32,102 nucleotides of DNA, taken from contig CAKSIW010000022.1 in assembly GCA_934463175.1 (NCBI GenBank), forward strand, positions 1-32,102, read 5' to 3'. Positions within the stretch are counted from its first letter, which is position 1; every line of letters starts with the position of its first letter. The translations under genes were made by a program, and so were the position numbers. This stretch comes from an uncultured Clostridia bacterium (GTDB lineage: Bacteria; Bacillota; Clostridia; Monoglobales; Monoglobaceae). Under the pieces are notes generated by a model that ran no database searches, was not told where the DNA came from, and was given only the letters and a program-made list of their open reading frames with translations. Shown here in pieces: positions 26,361 to 32,102 of this stretch.

Positions 26361-26373
26361 AAAAGCGTTAGCA
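26360..26373 (+). promoter_or_regulatory. Possible catabolite-responsive element (CcpA site)
   Basis: TAAAAGCGTTAGCA matches the cre consensus TGNAANCGNWNNCA at all fixed positions but the second (A for G). It starts at the last base of the -10 box, where bound CcpA would repress. Repression of a gluconeogenic enzyme by sugar makes sense, but a 14-base degenerate match can occur by chance. Confidence 0.35.
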
Positions 26374-26394
26374 AAATGTAAGGAGGTATAAACA

Positions 26395-28167
26395 ATGACC
26401 AATAATAAAAAGGTATTGACATGGCTTGAAGAAATGAAAGCTCTCTGCAAGCCCTCAGAAGTTGTCTGGATTGACGGCAGCGAGGAGCAGCTGGAGGCTC
26501 TGCGTGAGGAAGCTGTTTCAACAGGCGAAATGATTAAATTGAATCAGGAAAAACTCCCCGGCTGCTACTATCACAGAACAGCCGAGAACGATGTTGCCCG
26601 TGTTGAGGACAGAACCTTCATCTGCACAGAGACAGAGGAGGAGGCAGGTCCGATTAACAACTGGATGGCTCCGAAGGAAATGTATGCAAAGCTGAACGCG
26701 CTCTATGACGGTTCAATGCAGGGCAGAACGATGTATGTTATCCCATATTCAATGGGACCGGTCGGATCACCGTTTTCAAAAATCGGCATTGAGCTGACAG
26801 ACAGCATATATGTTGTTCTGAACATGGACATCATGACAAGAATCGGTCAGCCTGTTCTGGACGTACTCGGCGAGGACGGCGATTTTGTTAAGTGCCTGCA
26901 TTCAAAGAAGGACGTTAATCCCGATGAGAGATATATCGTACATTTTCCGCAGGACAACACGATTATGTCGGTTAACTCGGCATACGGCGGAAACGTGCTT
27001 CTCGGCAAGAAGTGCTTTGCACTCAGAATTGCTTCATATCAGGGCATGAAGGAAGGCTGGATGGCTGAACACATGCTCATTCTCGGTCTTGAAAATCCGA
27101 AGGGCGAGGTTAAATATATTTGTGCGGCATTCCCGTCAGCTTGCGGAAAAACAAACCTTGCAATGCTGATTCCGCCGAAATTCCTGAAGGAAAAGGGATA
27201 TAAAATCTGGACTGTCGGCGATGACATTGCATGGCTGCGTGTCGGCGAGGACGGCAGACTGTATGCAATCAACCCCGAGGCAGGCTTTTTCGGTGTTGCA
27301 CCGGGAACAAGCGAGAAGACAAACTTCAACGCTCTTGCTGCAACAAGAAAGAACACAATCTTCACCAACGTTGCAATCAATAATGAGGACAACACAGTTT
27401 GGTGGGAGGGTCTTGATAAGAATCCGCCTGAGAATGCAACTGACTGGAAGGGCAACAAGGTGAACGGCAAAGAGGTTGCGGCAAACGGCGGCAAGCTCGC
27501 ACACCCGAACTCAAGATTCACAGCTCCGGCTGTTAACTGCCCGTGCATTTCAAAAGAATTTGAGAACCCGAACGGTGTTCCGATTTCGGCAATCATATTC
27601 GGCGGCAGACGTGCAAAGACAGCTCCGCTGGTATATCAGGCTCGTGACTGGAATCACGGTGTGTTTGTGGGTGCAACAATGGCATCTGAGACAACGGCTG
27701 CTGCGGCAGGTGCTGTTGGTGTTGTCAGACGTGACCCGATGGCAATGCGTCCGTTCGTGGGATATAACATGGCTGACTATTTCCAGCACTGGATTGATAT
27801 GGGCAAGAAGATTAAGAATCAGCCCAAGATATTCAATGTAAACTGGTTCAGACTTGACAAGGACGGAAACTTCATGTGGCCCGGATTCGGCGACAACATG
27901 CGTGTTCTTAACTGGATCATTGACCGCTGTGAGGACAAAGTCGGTGCGGTTGAAACTGAGGTCGGATATGTTCCGAACAAGGCTGATTTGCCGCTTGAAG
28001 GTCTTGACATCAGCGATGAGGCTCTGACAGAGCTTCTGTCAATTGACAAGGACGTGTGGAAGGAAGAGGTTGCAAACCAGAGAGAGTTCTTTGCACAGTT
28101 CGGTGACAGACTCCCGAAGGAGATTGTTGAAAACATGGACAGCCTTGAAAAGAAGCTCAGCGAATAA
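26395..28167 (+). CDS. pckG: Phosphoenolpyruvate carboxykinase (GTP)
   Basis: A 590-residue enzyme interconverting oxaloacetate and PEP with GTP/GDP. It belongs to the GTP family, not the ATP type, as shown by YVIPYSMGPVGSP, the P-loop FPSACGKTNLAM (246-257, with C250), VGDDIAWLRV, INPEAGFFGVAPGTS, KNTIFTNVA and FVGATMASETTAAA. Length and motifs are complete. In an anaerobe it can run in either direction, gluconeogenesis or carboxylation during succinate or propionate formation. It has its own promoter, a perfect ribosome binding site and a strong terminator, so it is monocistronic. Confidence 0.96.
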   Translation: MTNNKKVLTWLEEMKALCKPSEVVWIDGSEEQLEALREEAVSTGEMIKLNQEKLPGCYYHRTAENDVARVEDRTFICTETEEEAGPINNWMAPKEMYAKLNALYDGSMQGRTMYVIPYSMGPVGSPFSKIGIELTDSIYVVLNMDIMTRIGQPVLDVLGEDGDFVKCLHSKKDVNPDERYIVHFPQDNTIMSVNSAYGGNVLLGKKCFALRIASYQGMKEGWMAEHMLILGLENPKGEVKYICAAFPSACGKTNLAMLIPPKFLKEKGYKIWTVGDDIAWLRVGEDGRLYAINPEAGFFGVAPGTSEKTNFNALAATRKNTIFTNVAINNEDNTVWWEGLDKNPPENATDWKGNKVNGKEVAANGGKLAHPNSRFTAPAVNCPCISKEFENPNGVPISAIIFGGRRAKTAPLVYQARDWNHGVFVGATMASETTAAAAGAVGVVRRDPMAMRPFVGYNMADYFQHWIDMGKKIKNQPKIFNVNWFRLDKDGNFMWPGFGDNMRVLNWIIDRCEDKVGAVETEVGYVPNKADLPLEGLDISDEALTELLSIDKDVWKEEVANQREFFAQFGDRLPKEIVENMDSLEKKLSE

Positions 28168-28222
28168 GATTTAAAAGAGCATTAAAAAAGACGGCTAATA
28201 AAACAGCAATAGTGTTTACGGT

Positions 28223-28263
28223 GAGACGGCATAGTGTTTTCTATGCCGTCTCTCTGTTTTGTT
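28223..28263 (+). terminator. Rho-independent terminator of pckG
   Basis: A 12-bp perfect stem GAGACGGCATAG (28223-28234) and CTATGCCGTCTC (28241-28252), loop TGTTTT, followed by a T-rich TCTGTTTTGTT. It lies 55 bases after the stop. Confidence 0.93.
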
Positions 28264-28272
28264 TTGAGAATA

Positions 28273-28300
28273 GTAGGGGCGACCCTATGGTGGTCGCCCG
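28273..28300 (+). repeat. Short GTAGGGGCG hairpin repeat
   Basis: GTAGGGGCGACC and GGTCGCCCG form an 8-bp hairpin (28277-28284 with 28292-28299). It ends precisely where homology to the hsdS C-terminal coil ends. A related element in the opposite orientation lies at 28604-28629. Such GTAGGG...GCCCG hairpins are frequent intergenic repeats in bacterial genomes. Confidence 0.6.
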
Positions 28301-28572
28301 TTTAAATTCCAACAATTTATCCCGATAATATTCGTATTGTTTTTGTCTTAGTGCCAGTTCTTTTTTTATTTCCTTTGCAAGTTCCGTAAATGCTTATCAT
28401 AGGCATATTTGTCAATAAATGTAATGATTCCGCCTGAACCATAAACAGGTACTTTTCCATTTGAAAAACCTTTATAATCTTTGCCGTTTTTTATTTCCAC
28501 TATATCGCCAATTTTTCTGTATTCAACCCCGTTAGGGCATAATTCTTTTATTAATTCCTTTAATTTATTCAT
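28301..28572 (-). pseudogene. Decayed type I restriction specificity subunit (hsdS remnant)
   Basis: The ATG at 28572 opens 68 codons beginning MNKLKELIKELCPNGVEYRK and continuing IGDIVEIKNGKDYKGF, GKVPVYGSGG and FIDKYAYDKH, which is the start of an HsdS target-recognition domain. The frame then stops at 28366. In another frame immediately downstream (about 28380-28301) the DNA encodes FTELAKEIKKELALRQKQ followed by YEYYRDKLLEFK, the coiled-coil end of HsdS. An intact HsdS has about 400 residues, so about 300 residues are deleted, with a frameshift at the junction. No hsdM or hsdR is nearby. It is a relic of a restriction system or of an exchangeable hsdS cassette. Confidence 0.8.
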
Positions 28573-28603
28573 CTGTTTTCTCTTCTTTTTTCGGGTGGTT
28601 TTT

Positions 28604-28629
28604 CGGGCGGAGCAGAACCCCGTCCCTAC
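28604..28629 (-). repeat. Second GTAGGG hairpin repeat, inverted
   Basis: On the minus strand GTAGGGACGGGG and CTCCGCCCG form a hairpin with one bulged A. It shares the GTAGGG-N-CG start and CGCCCG end with the element at 28273-28300 but points the other way, so the two bracket the hsdS remnant. It lies in the predicted leader of that remnant. Confidence 0.5.
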
Positions 28630-28636
28630 GAATCAT

Positions 28637-28665
28637 ATTTTATCACATTATCGGTTAGTTGTAAA
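28637..28665 (-). promoter_or_regulatory. Promoter upstream of the hsdS remnant
   Basis: On the minus strand TTTACA (28660-28665) and TAAAAT (28637-28642) are spaced by 17 bases, with TGA immediately before the -10 (extended -10). The transcript would run through the inverted repeat into the hsdS remnant. The rest of the 28573-28783 gap is AT-rich, with an AATATTATTGT/ACAATAATATT inverted repeat (28709-28719 and 28775-28785) beside the kinase stop. Confidence 0.5.
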
Positions 28666-28783
28666 CAAAATATTTTTACATATCTTTTTTAACCTCAAAA
28701 TTTCATAAAATATTATTGTAAACATTTTCGGGCAGGCAACTGTTTTTCCCACTGTGTTTTATCAATGAGTTCAGACAATAATA

Positions 28784-30145
28784 TTATTCGTTATGCTTTT
28801 TCGGCATAACATATGTTGCCTTTGTTCCGACTCCGAGACGGCTTTCGATTGTAACTTCGCCGCCGTGACGCTGTGCAATCCATTTCACCATTGAAAGCCC
28901 GAGTCCCGTGCTTCCGCTGCTGTTTGTCCTTGACGGGTCAACTTGATAGAACCGCTCCCAGATTCTCGGAAGATTTTCCTCGGATATTCCGATTCCGTCA
29001 TCTTCAATTGAAAAGACCACGCTGTCATCGGTTTCCGACAGATTGACAAAAATATGTCCGCCTTCCTTGCCATAGCTGTATGCGTTGCTTATCAGGTTAA
29101 TGAACAGCCGTGCTGTGAGTGAACGGTCGGCGTCCGCATATATGTTCGGGGCAATGCTTGCTTCAAGGCATATGCTTTCGGTGCGGATTTCCCTCTGCTC
29201 ATCGCAGACGAACGTCAAAAGTTCACTTATATCAGTCTCCTCAAAGCTCACCGCAGCGGTGTTCCTGTCCATTCGGGAAATTGTCAGAAGCTGCGTGATA
29301 AGCTCCGTCATCTTGTCCGACTGCCGTTTGATTGCCTCAACCGATTCTTTCGCTTCATCAAGTGTTTTGGCAAATCCGAGAGCATATTCGCATTCCGAGT
29401 TGATGACCGCAACGGGAGTCCTCAGCTCATGAGACGCATCTGAGGTGAACTGTTTTTCGTTCTCAAGGGTTCTTTCAAGCATTGTAAGCATATTGTCAAA
29501 GGTTGCGGCGAGGCGATGAATTTCATCCCCGCCTTCCTCAAGCCCGATTCTTTGTGACAGGTCTTGGCTTTCACTGATTTCCCGAGCCGTTTCGGTTATT
29601 CTTGACACGGGGCGGAAAGCGCGTGAAACAATGAAATATCCTCCCAGAGCCGCTGTGAAAATCAATACAACCGAAAGCATGAGGTTGGTTTTCTGTGCTG
29701 AGGCAAGCATTCTGCTCTCGTCTGTGACAGAGATCACGCCTTTAACCCAAAAATCGCCGTCCTCACCCAAGCTGATTTTTTTTGCATATGTGATATAGCT
29801 CTCACCGTTTTCGCGTCTCTCGTTTGTTTCCTCGGCAAGCGGAATGCTGTCGGCAAAATCAAACGGGATATGACCGCCGACAACGTTGTTCCTGCTGTCA
29901 TACAGCGCACAGTGAACGCCGCCGCGGAAAAACTCAAAATCGGGTATATTGCGGCGCATTCCGCCGTGCGGATCGGTAATTTGGCGCACGGTGTCCTCAA
30001 CCGACTTTGTGAGCCGCCCCTGCGAGTCACGGTGAATAACGGTGCTGCCGAGGGAGGACATAACCGCCATTGCCGCTGCGGATATTGCAAGCATGACAAG
30101 AGTGTACCACATCACGATTCTGAATTTTATCGAAAGCTTATTCAT
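28784..30145 (-). CDS. Two-component sensor histidine kinase
   Basis: A 453-residue membrane kinase. It has a first transmembrane helix (about 9-31), an extracellular sensor region of about 120 residues, a second helix (about 155-175), a HAMP region (to about 228), the H-box FTSDASHELRTPVAV with H239, an N-box LFINLISNAYSYG (N354), G-boxes EDDGIGI and GSTGLGLSMV, and an ATPase lid. The arrangement is that of OmpR-partner kinases. The ATG at 30145 follows GAGGTG and overlaps the regulator's stop by 8 bases, so the two are coupled. The signal is unknown. Confidence 0.95.
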   Translation of the reverse strand: MNKLSIKFRIVMWYTLVMLAISAAAMAVMSSLGSTVIHRDSQGRLTKSVEDTVRQITDPHGGMRRNIPDFEFFRGGVHCALYDSRNNVVGGHIPFDFADSIPLAEETNERRENGESYITYAKKISLGEDGDFWVKGVISVTDESRMLASAQKTNLMLSVVLIFTAALGGYFIVSRAFRPVSRITETAREISESQDLSQRIGLEEGGDEIHRLAATFDNMLTMLERTLENEKQFTSDASHELRTPVAVINSECEYALGFAKTLDEAKESVEAIKRQSDKMTELITQLLTISRMDRNTAAVSFEETDISELLTFVCDEQREIRTESICLEASIAPNIYADADRSLTARLFINLISNAYSYGKEGGHIFVNLSETDDSVVFSIEDDGIGISEENLPRIWERFYQVDPSRTNSSGSTGLGLSMVKWIAQRHGGEVTIESRLGVGTKATYVMPKKHNE

Positions 30146-30815
30146 CGCCGCACCTCAGAACATAGCCCGCGCCTCTGACGGTGCGGATTAGTTTTTTTTC
30201 ATAGGGATCATCAATTTTTTTGCGCAGGTATCTGATGTATACGTCAACAACGTTTGTTCCGCCGCTGTAATCAAAGTTCCACACATGATTTTCAATTTTT
30301 TCACGTGAGAGAACAATGCCCTTGTTTTGAATCATATATTCAAGAATGTCAAATTCCTTTGCGGACAGCATGATTTCACAGCCGCTGCGCCATGTCCGAC
30401 GTGAAGCAATGTCAACACGCAGATCAGCCGCCTCAAGAATGTTGGTTGATGCACCTGCGGATTTTCTGACAAGAACACGCAGACGCGCCAGAAGCTCATC
30501 AAAGGCAAAGGGCTTGACGAGATAATCCTCTGCGCCTGCGTCCAGTCCTTTGACCCGATCGTCAATGCTGTCTCTGGCAGTGAGAAATATGACTGGGGTT
30601 CTGTCACCCTCGGCACGGATTTTTGAAAGCACGTCCAGACCGCTGAGTTTGGGCATCATAATGTCAAGCACCGCCGCGTCATATTCGCCGAGCTTCAGAT
30701 AATACAGCGCGTCCTCACCGTCATAGCAACGGTCAACGGAATATCCCTCCGCTTCAAGACGCTTGCCGATGACGCGGTTCAAATCTCTTTCATCTTCTGC
30801 AACAAGTATTCTCAT
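30138..30815 (-). CDS. OmpR/PhoB-family response regulator
   Basis: A 225-residue regulator. The receiver domain has acidic ED at residues 7-8, phospho-acceptor D51 in AAVLDIMMPKLSG, FLTARD and the lysine of DYLVKPF. A winged-helix DNA-binding domain (about 125-222) ends VDVYIRYLRKKIDD...IRTVRGAGYVL. It is the first gene of the pair, followed by its kinase. The ATG at 30815 has no proper ribosome binding site, only a G-run (GGGGGTTGG) about 12 bases upstream, and it is preceded by a leader with several hairpins of repeat copy B, so translation may be controlled or weak. Confidence 0.95.
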   Translation of the reverse strand: MRILVAEDERDLNRVIGKRLEAEGYSVDRCYDGEDALYYLKLGEYDAAVLDIMMPKLSGLDVLSKIRAEGDRTPVIFLTARDSIDDRVKGLDAGAEDYLVKPFAFDELLARLRVLVRKSAGASTNILEAADLRVDIASRRTWRSGCEIMLSAKEFDILEYMIQNKGIVLSREKIENHVWNFDYSGGTNVVDVYIRYLRKKIDDPYEKKLIRTVRGAGYVLRCGDE

Positions 30816-30831
30816 ATGAATTGACCAACCC

Positions 30832-31024
30832 CCTGTCGTCGCGCTGCGGACATCAGCGTTCCGTCTGACCTGAAAGGTCAGACAGTCATTTCCGGTCCGC
30901 GCGCTCCTCTATCCCAAAAAGCTCCGCTTTTCGGGAGCCCTAAACCCCCCGGGCAAGTGCGGTGCACTTGCCGCCCCCCTTTGGAAAAGGGGGGCTTTTC
31001 GGGCGATTCGCAGATCGCCCGAAA
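30832..31024 (-). repeat. Structured intergenic repeat, copy B, in the leader of the two-component operon
   Basis: Reading on the minus strand: an 11-bp hairpin TTTCGGGCGAT/ATCGCCCGAAA (31024-30997), a 10-bp hairpin GCCCCCCTTT/AAAGGGGGGC, a 9-bp hairpin GGCAAGTGC/GCACTTGCC, an 11-bp hairpin TCCCGAAAAGC/GCTTTTTGGGA with one wobble pair that copy A lacks, then the 78-base core (30909-30832) with its outer stem and GTCTGACCT/AGGTCAGAC hairpin. It lies between a good promoter (31050-31078) and the regulator start at 30815, so it should be transcribed as 5' leader. Confidence 0.75.
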
Positions 31025-31049
31025 GGTGAAGTTTCTTTGTTATGCTTTG

Positions 31050-31078
31050 ATTATATCACACATTCAGTAAAATGTACA
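31050..31078 (-). promoter_or_regulatory. Promoter of the two-component operon
   Basis: On the minus strand TGTACA (31073-31078) and TATAAT (31050-31055) are spaced by 17 bases, with TGA before TATAAT (extended -10). The predicted start near 31043 gives a leader of about 230 bases that spans all of repeat copy B before the regulator ATG at 30815. Confidence 0.72.
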
Positions 31079-31086
31079 GTTCGCAT

Positions 31087-32102
31087 TCAATTTATTTCAA
31101 CCGTCTGTGTTTCTTCGTTCCAGTTTACGCTGAGACCGCAGCTTTCAGATATAAACCTGACGGGAACCAGGGTTCTGTCCTCAGCAGTCATAACAGGGGC
31201 TGCCGTGAGGCTCACGGTTTCGCCGTTTTTCTGTGCCGACGTGCTGCCGACCTTCAGTGAAACCGTCACGCCGTTTCCGTAGGCAGTGACTGTCTGCGTA
31301 TCTTCATTCCACTCAACCGTCATTCCGAGTGCCTCAAATATTGCGCGGAGCGGAACGAGGGTTGTGTCGTTTTCGATAATCGGGCTGGTGTCAAATCTCA
31401 GTTCACGGCCCTGGAGCTTCACGCGGATATTATCCGTGCGGTTCTCACGTTCGCCGCGGAAACCGCCGTTTCCTCCGCCGTGTCCGAAGCCGCCGCGTTC
31501 TCCGACCGACACCTGTTCTGAGGTCATTTCAACCGCTGCAAGCTCCTTGTCGTTGACTGAAAGTGTATATGTCTCGCCTTTTTTCAGTGTGCTGTCGGAA
31601 TATACAATGGAATTGAAAGCCTTGACGGCTGTATATTCCGCAACAGTATTTCCGCTGCTGTCGGCAATTGTCAGCACACTGTCTTTTTCAATGCTTTCTG
31701 TGAGGTTAACCAGAAATGCACACTGTTCGGATTCGTCGGAGGCGCCGACAGCCATGCCGCTGCTTCCTGCCGCAAGAAGAGTGCCGCCGGAAATAATCAT
31801 TTCGTCTGCGTCAATTGCACCGTCGCCGTTTGATTCCGGACCGTCAACAATGATGTTTCCGCCTGTGATATACAGCTTTCCGTTTGAATCAATACCGTCG
31901 CCCGAGGCACATATTCTGATATTTCCGCCATTAATATAAATGTTTATGTCAGCCCCGTCTGCGCTTTGTGTGTTTTCGCCGCCCTGCGGTAATTCGGGTC
32001 TGTCACCGCTCGGCTGACCGCCGTCCTGCGGCAATTCGGGTCTGTCACCGCTCGGCTGACCGCCGTTCTGCGGCAATTCGGGTCTGTCACCGCTCGGCTG
32101 AC
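31087..32102 (-). CDS. Secreted carbohydrate-binding beta-helix protein with copper-amine-oxidase-N (stalk) domain, 5' partial
   Basis: The frame runs off the window edge, so the N-terminus and any signal peptide are not seen. The visible part, in order, has a Pro/Gly/Asp repeat region (GGQPSGDRPELPQ repeated), a beta-helix with SGDGIDSNGKLYITGG, VDGPESNGDGAIDADE and IISGGTLLAAGSSGMA (as in the Cthe_2159-like carbohydrate-binding family), a Gly-rich linker (GERGGFGHGGGNGGF), and two copies of the stalk motif (TTLVPLRAIFEALGMTVEWNEDTQTV and RTLVPVRFISESCGLSVNWNEETQTV). Such proteins are normally extracellular and bind polysaccharides or the cell wall. It lies upstream of the two-component genes on the same strand, which have their own promoter. 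Confidence 0.8.
   Translation of the reverse strand, partial: QPSGDRPELPQNGGQPSGDRPELPQDGGQPSGDRPELPQGGENTQSADGADINIYINGGNIRICASGDGIDSNGKLYITGGNIIVDGPESNGDGAIDADEMIISGGTLLAAGSSGMAVGASDESEQCAFLVNLTESIEKDSVLTIADSSGNTVAEYTAVKAFNSIVYSDSTLKKGETYTLSVNDKELAAVEMTSEQVSVGERGGFGHGGGNGGFRGERENRTDNIRVKLQGRELRFDTSPIIENDTTLVPLRAIFEALGMTVEWNEDTQTVTAYGNGVTVSLKVGSTSAQKNGETVSLTAAPVMTAEDRTLVPVRFISESCGLSVNWNEETQTVEIN
31978..32102 (-). repeat. 42-bp in-frame tandem repeat
   Basis: Nearly identical 42-base units begin at 31991, 32033 and 32075 and run off the window. They encode a 14-residue unit, GGQPSGDRPELPQ plus D or N. It is an elongated, charged linker, probably variable in copy number by slippage. Confidence 0.85.

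Noticed and set aside
18113..28744. Shared word GCAGGCAACTGT near 18112 and 28733
   Set aside because: Twelve bases are expected by chance several times in a window this size, and the surroundings do not match.
30962..31282. Open frame giving a Pro/Gly-rich peptide (LPPPFGKGGLFGRF)
   Set aside because: It is the translation of the poly-C/poly-G hairpin in repeat copy B and then runs antisense to the stalk protein; not a gene.
31978..32102. CRISPR-like array
   Set aside because: The 42-bp units are contiguous, in frame and nearly identical with no unique spacers; they code for a protein linker.

Overview
The window looks like a chromosomal segment of an anaerobic Firmicute of class Clostridia. 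The evidence is a glgBCDAP-type glycogen operon with a paired GlgC and GlgD, an hrcA-grpE-dnaK-dnaJ-prmA heat-shock operon with a perfect CIRCE operator, an AddB-type (not RecBCD) recombination helicase-nuclease, strong AGGAGG ribosome binding sites, and several TTG/GTG starts. A family or genus cannot be fixed by eye. Most of the window is ordinary housekeeping and carbohydrate metabolism; the unusual material is in the intergenic DNA.

Layout. 1-2652 (+): the 3' end of an unidentified gene, an enolase-superfamily sugar-acid dehydratase, a short-chain dehydrogenase and a TspO membrane protein. 2653-3217: hairpin-rich intergenic DNA with copy A of a structured repeat. 3218-11599 (-): the glycogen operon glgB-glgC-glgD-glgA-glgP, read from a clear promoter near 11.7 kb. 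11914-13863 (-): a cytoplasmic GH13 maltodextrin hydrolase, divergent from a beta-phosphoglucomutase-like HAD enzyme (+) that is translationally coupled to addB (+). 17928-18101: a branched inverted repeat and a perfect 40-bp palindrome between convergent genes. 18162-23936 (-): the heat-shock operon. 24125-28167 (+): proB overlapping a MATE transporter, then GTP-dependent PEP carboxykinase with its own promoter and terminator. 28273-28629: a decayed type I restriction specificity gene (hsdS) flanked by inverted short hairpin repeats. 28784-30815 (-): a histidine kinase and OmpR-type regulator. 30832-31024: copy B of the structured repeat, inside the two-component leader. 31087-32102 (-): the C-terminal part of a secreted or surface beta-helix protein with 42-bp tandem repeats and a copper-amine-oxidase-N ('stalk') domain.

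How the genes fit together. GlgC/GlgD make ADP-glucose, GlgA and GlgB build glycogen, GlgP releases glucose-1-phosphate, and the GH13 enzyme plus the HAD mutase could handle maltodextrin and beta-glucose-1-phosphate. PEP carboxykinase links C4 and C3 metabolism. HrcA/CIRCE controls the chaperones.

The best candidate for something undescribed is the hairpin-rich element present in two inverted copies (2966-3126 and 30832-31024). Its 78-nt core is 70/78 identical by hand count, and two differences between the copies are compensatory within predicted stems. One copy lies in the 5' leader of the two-component system. No CRISPR array, complete mobile element, tRNA or rRNA was seen.
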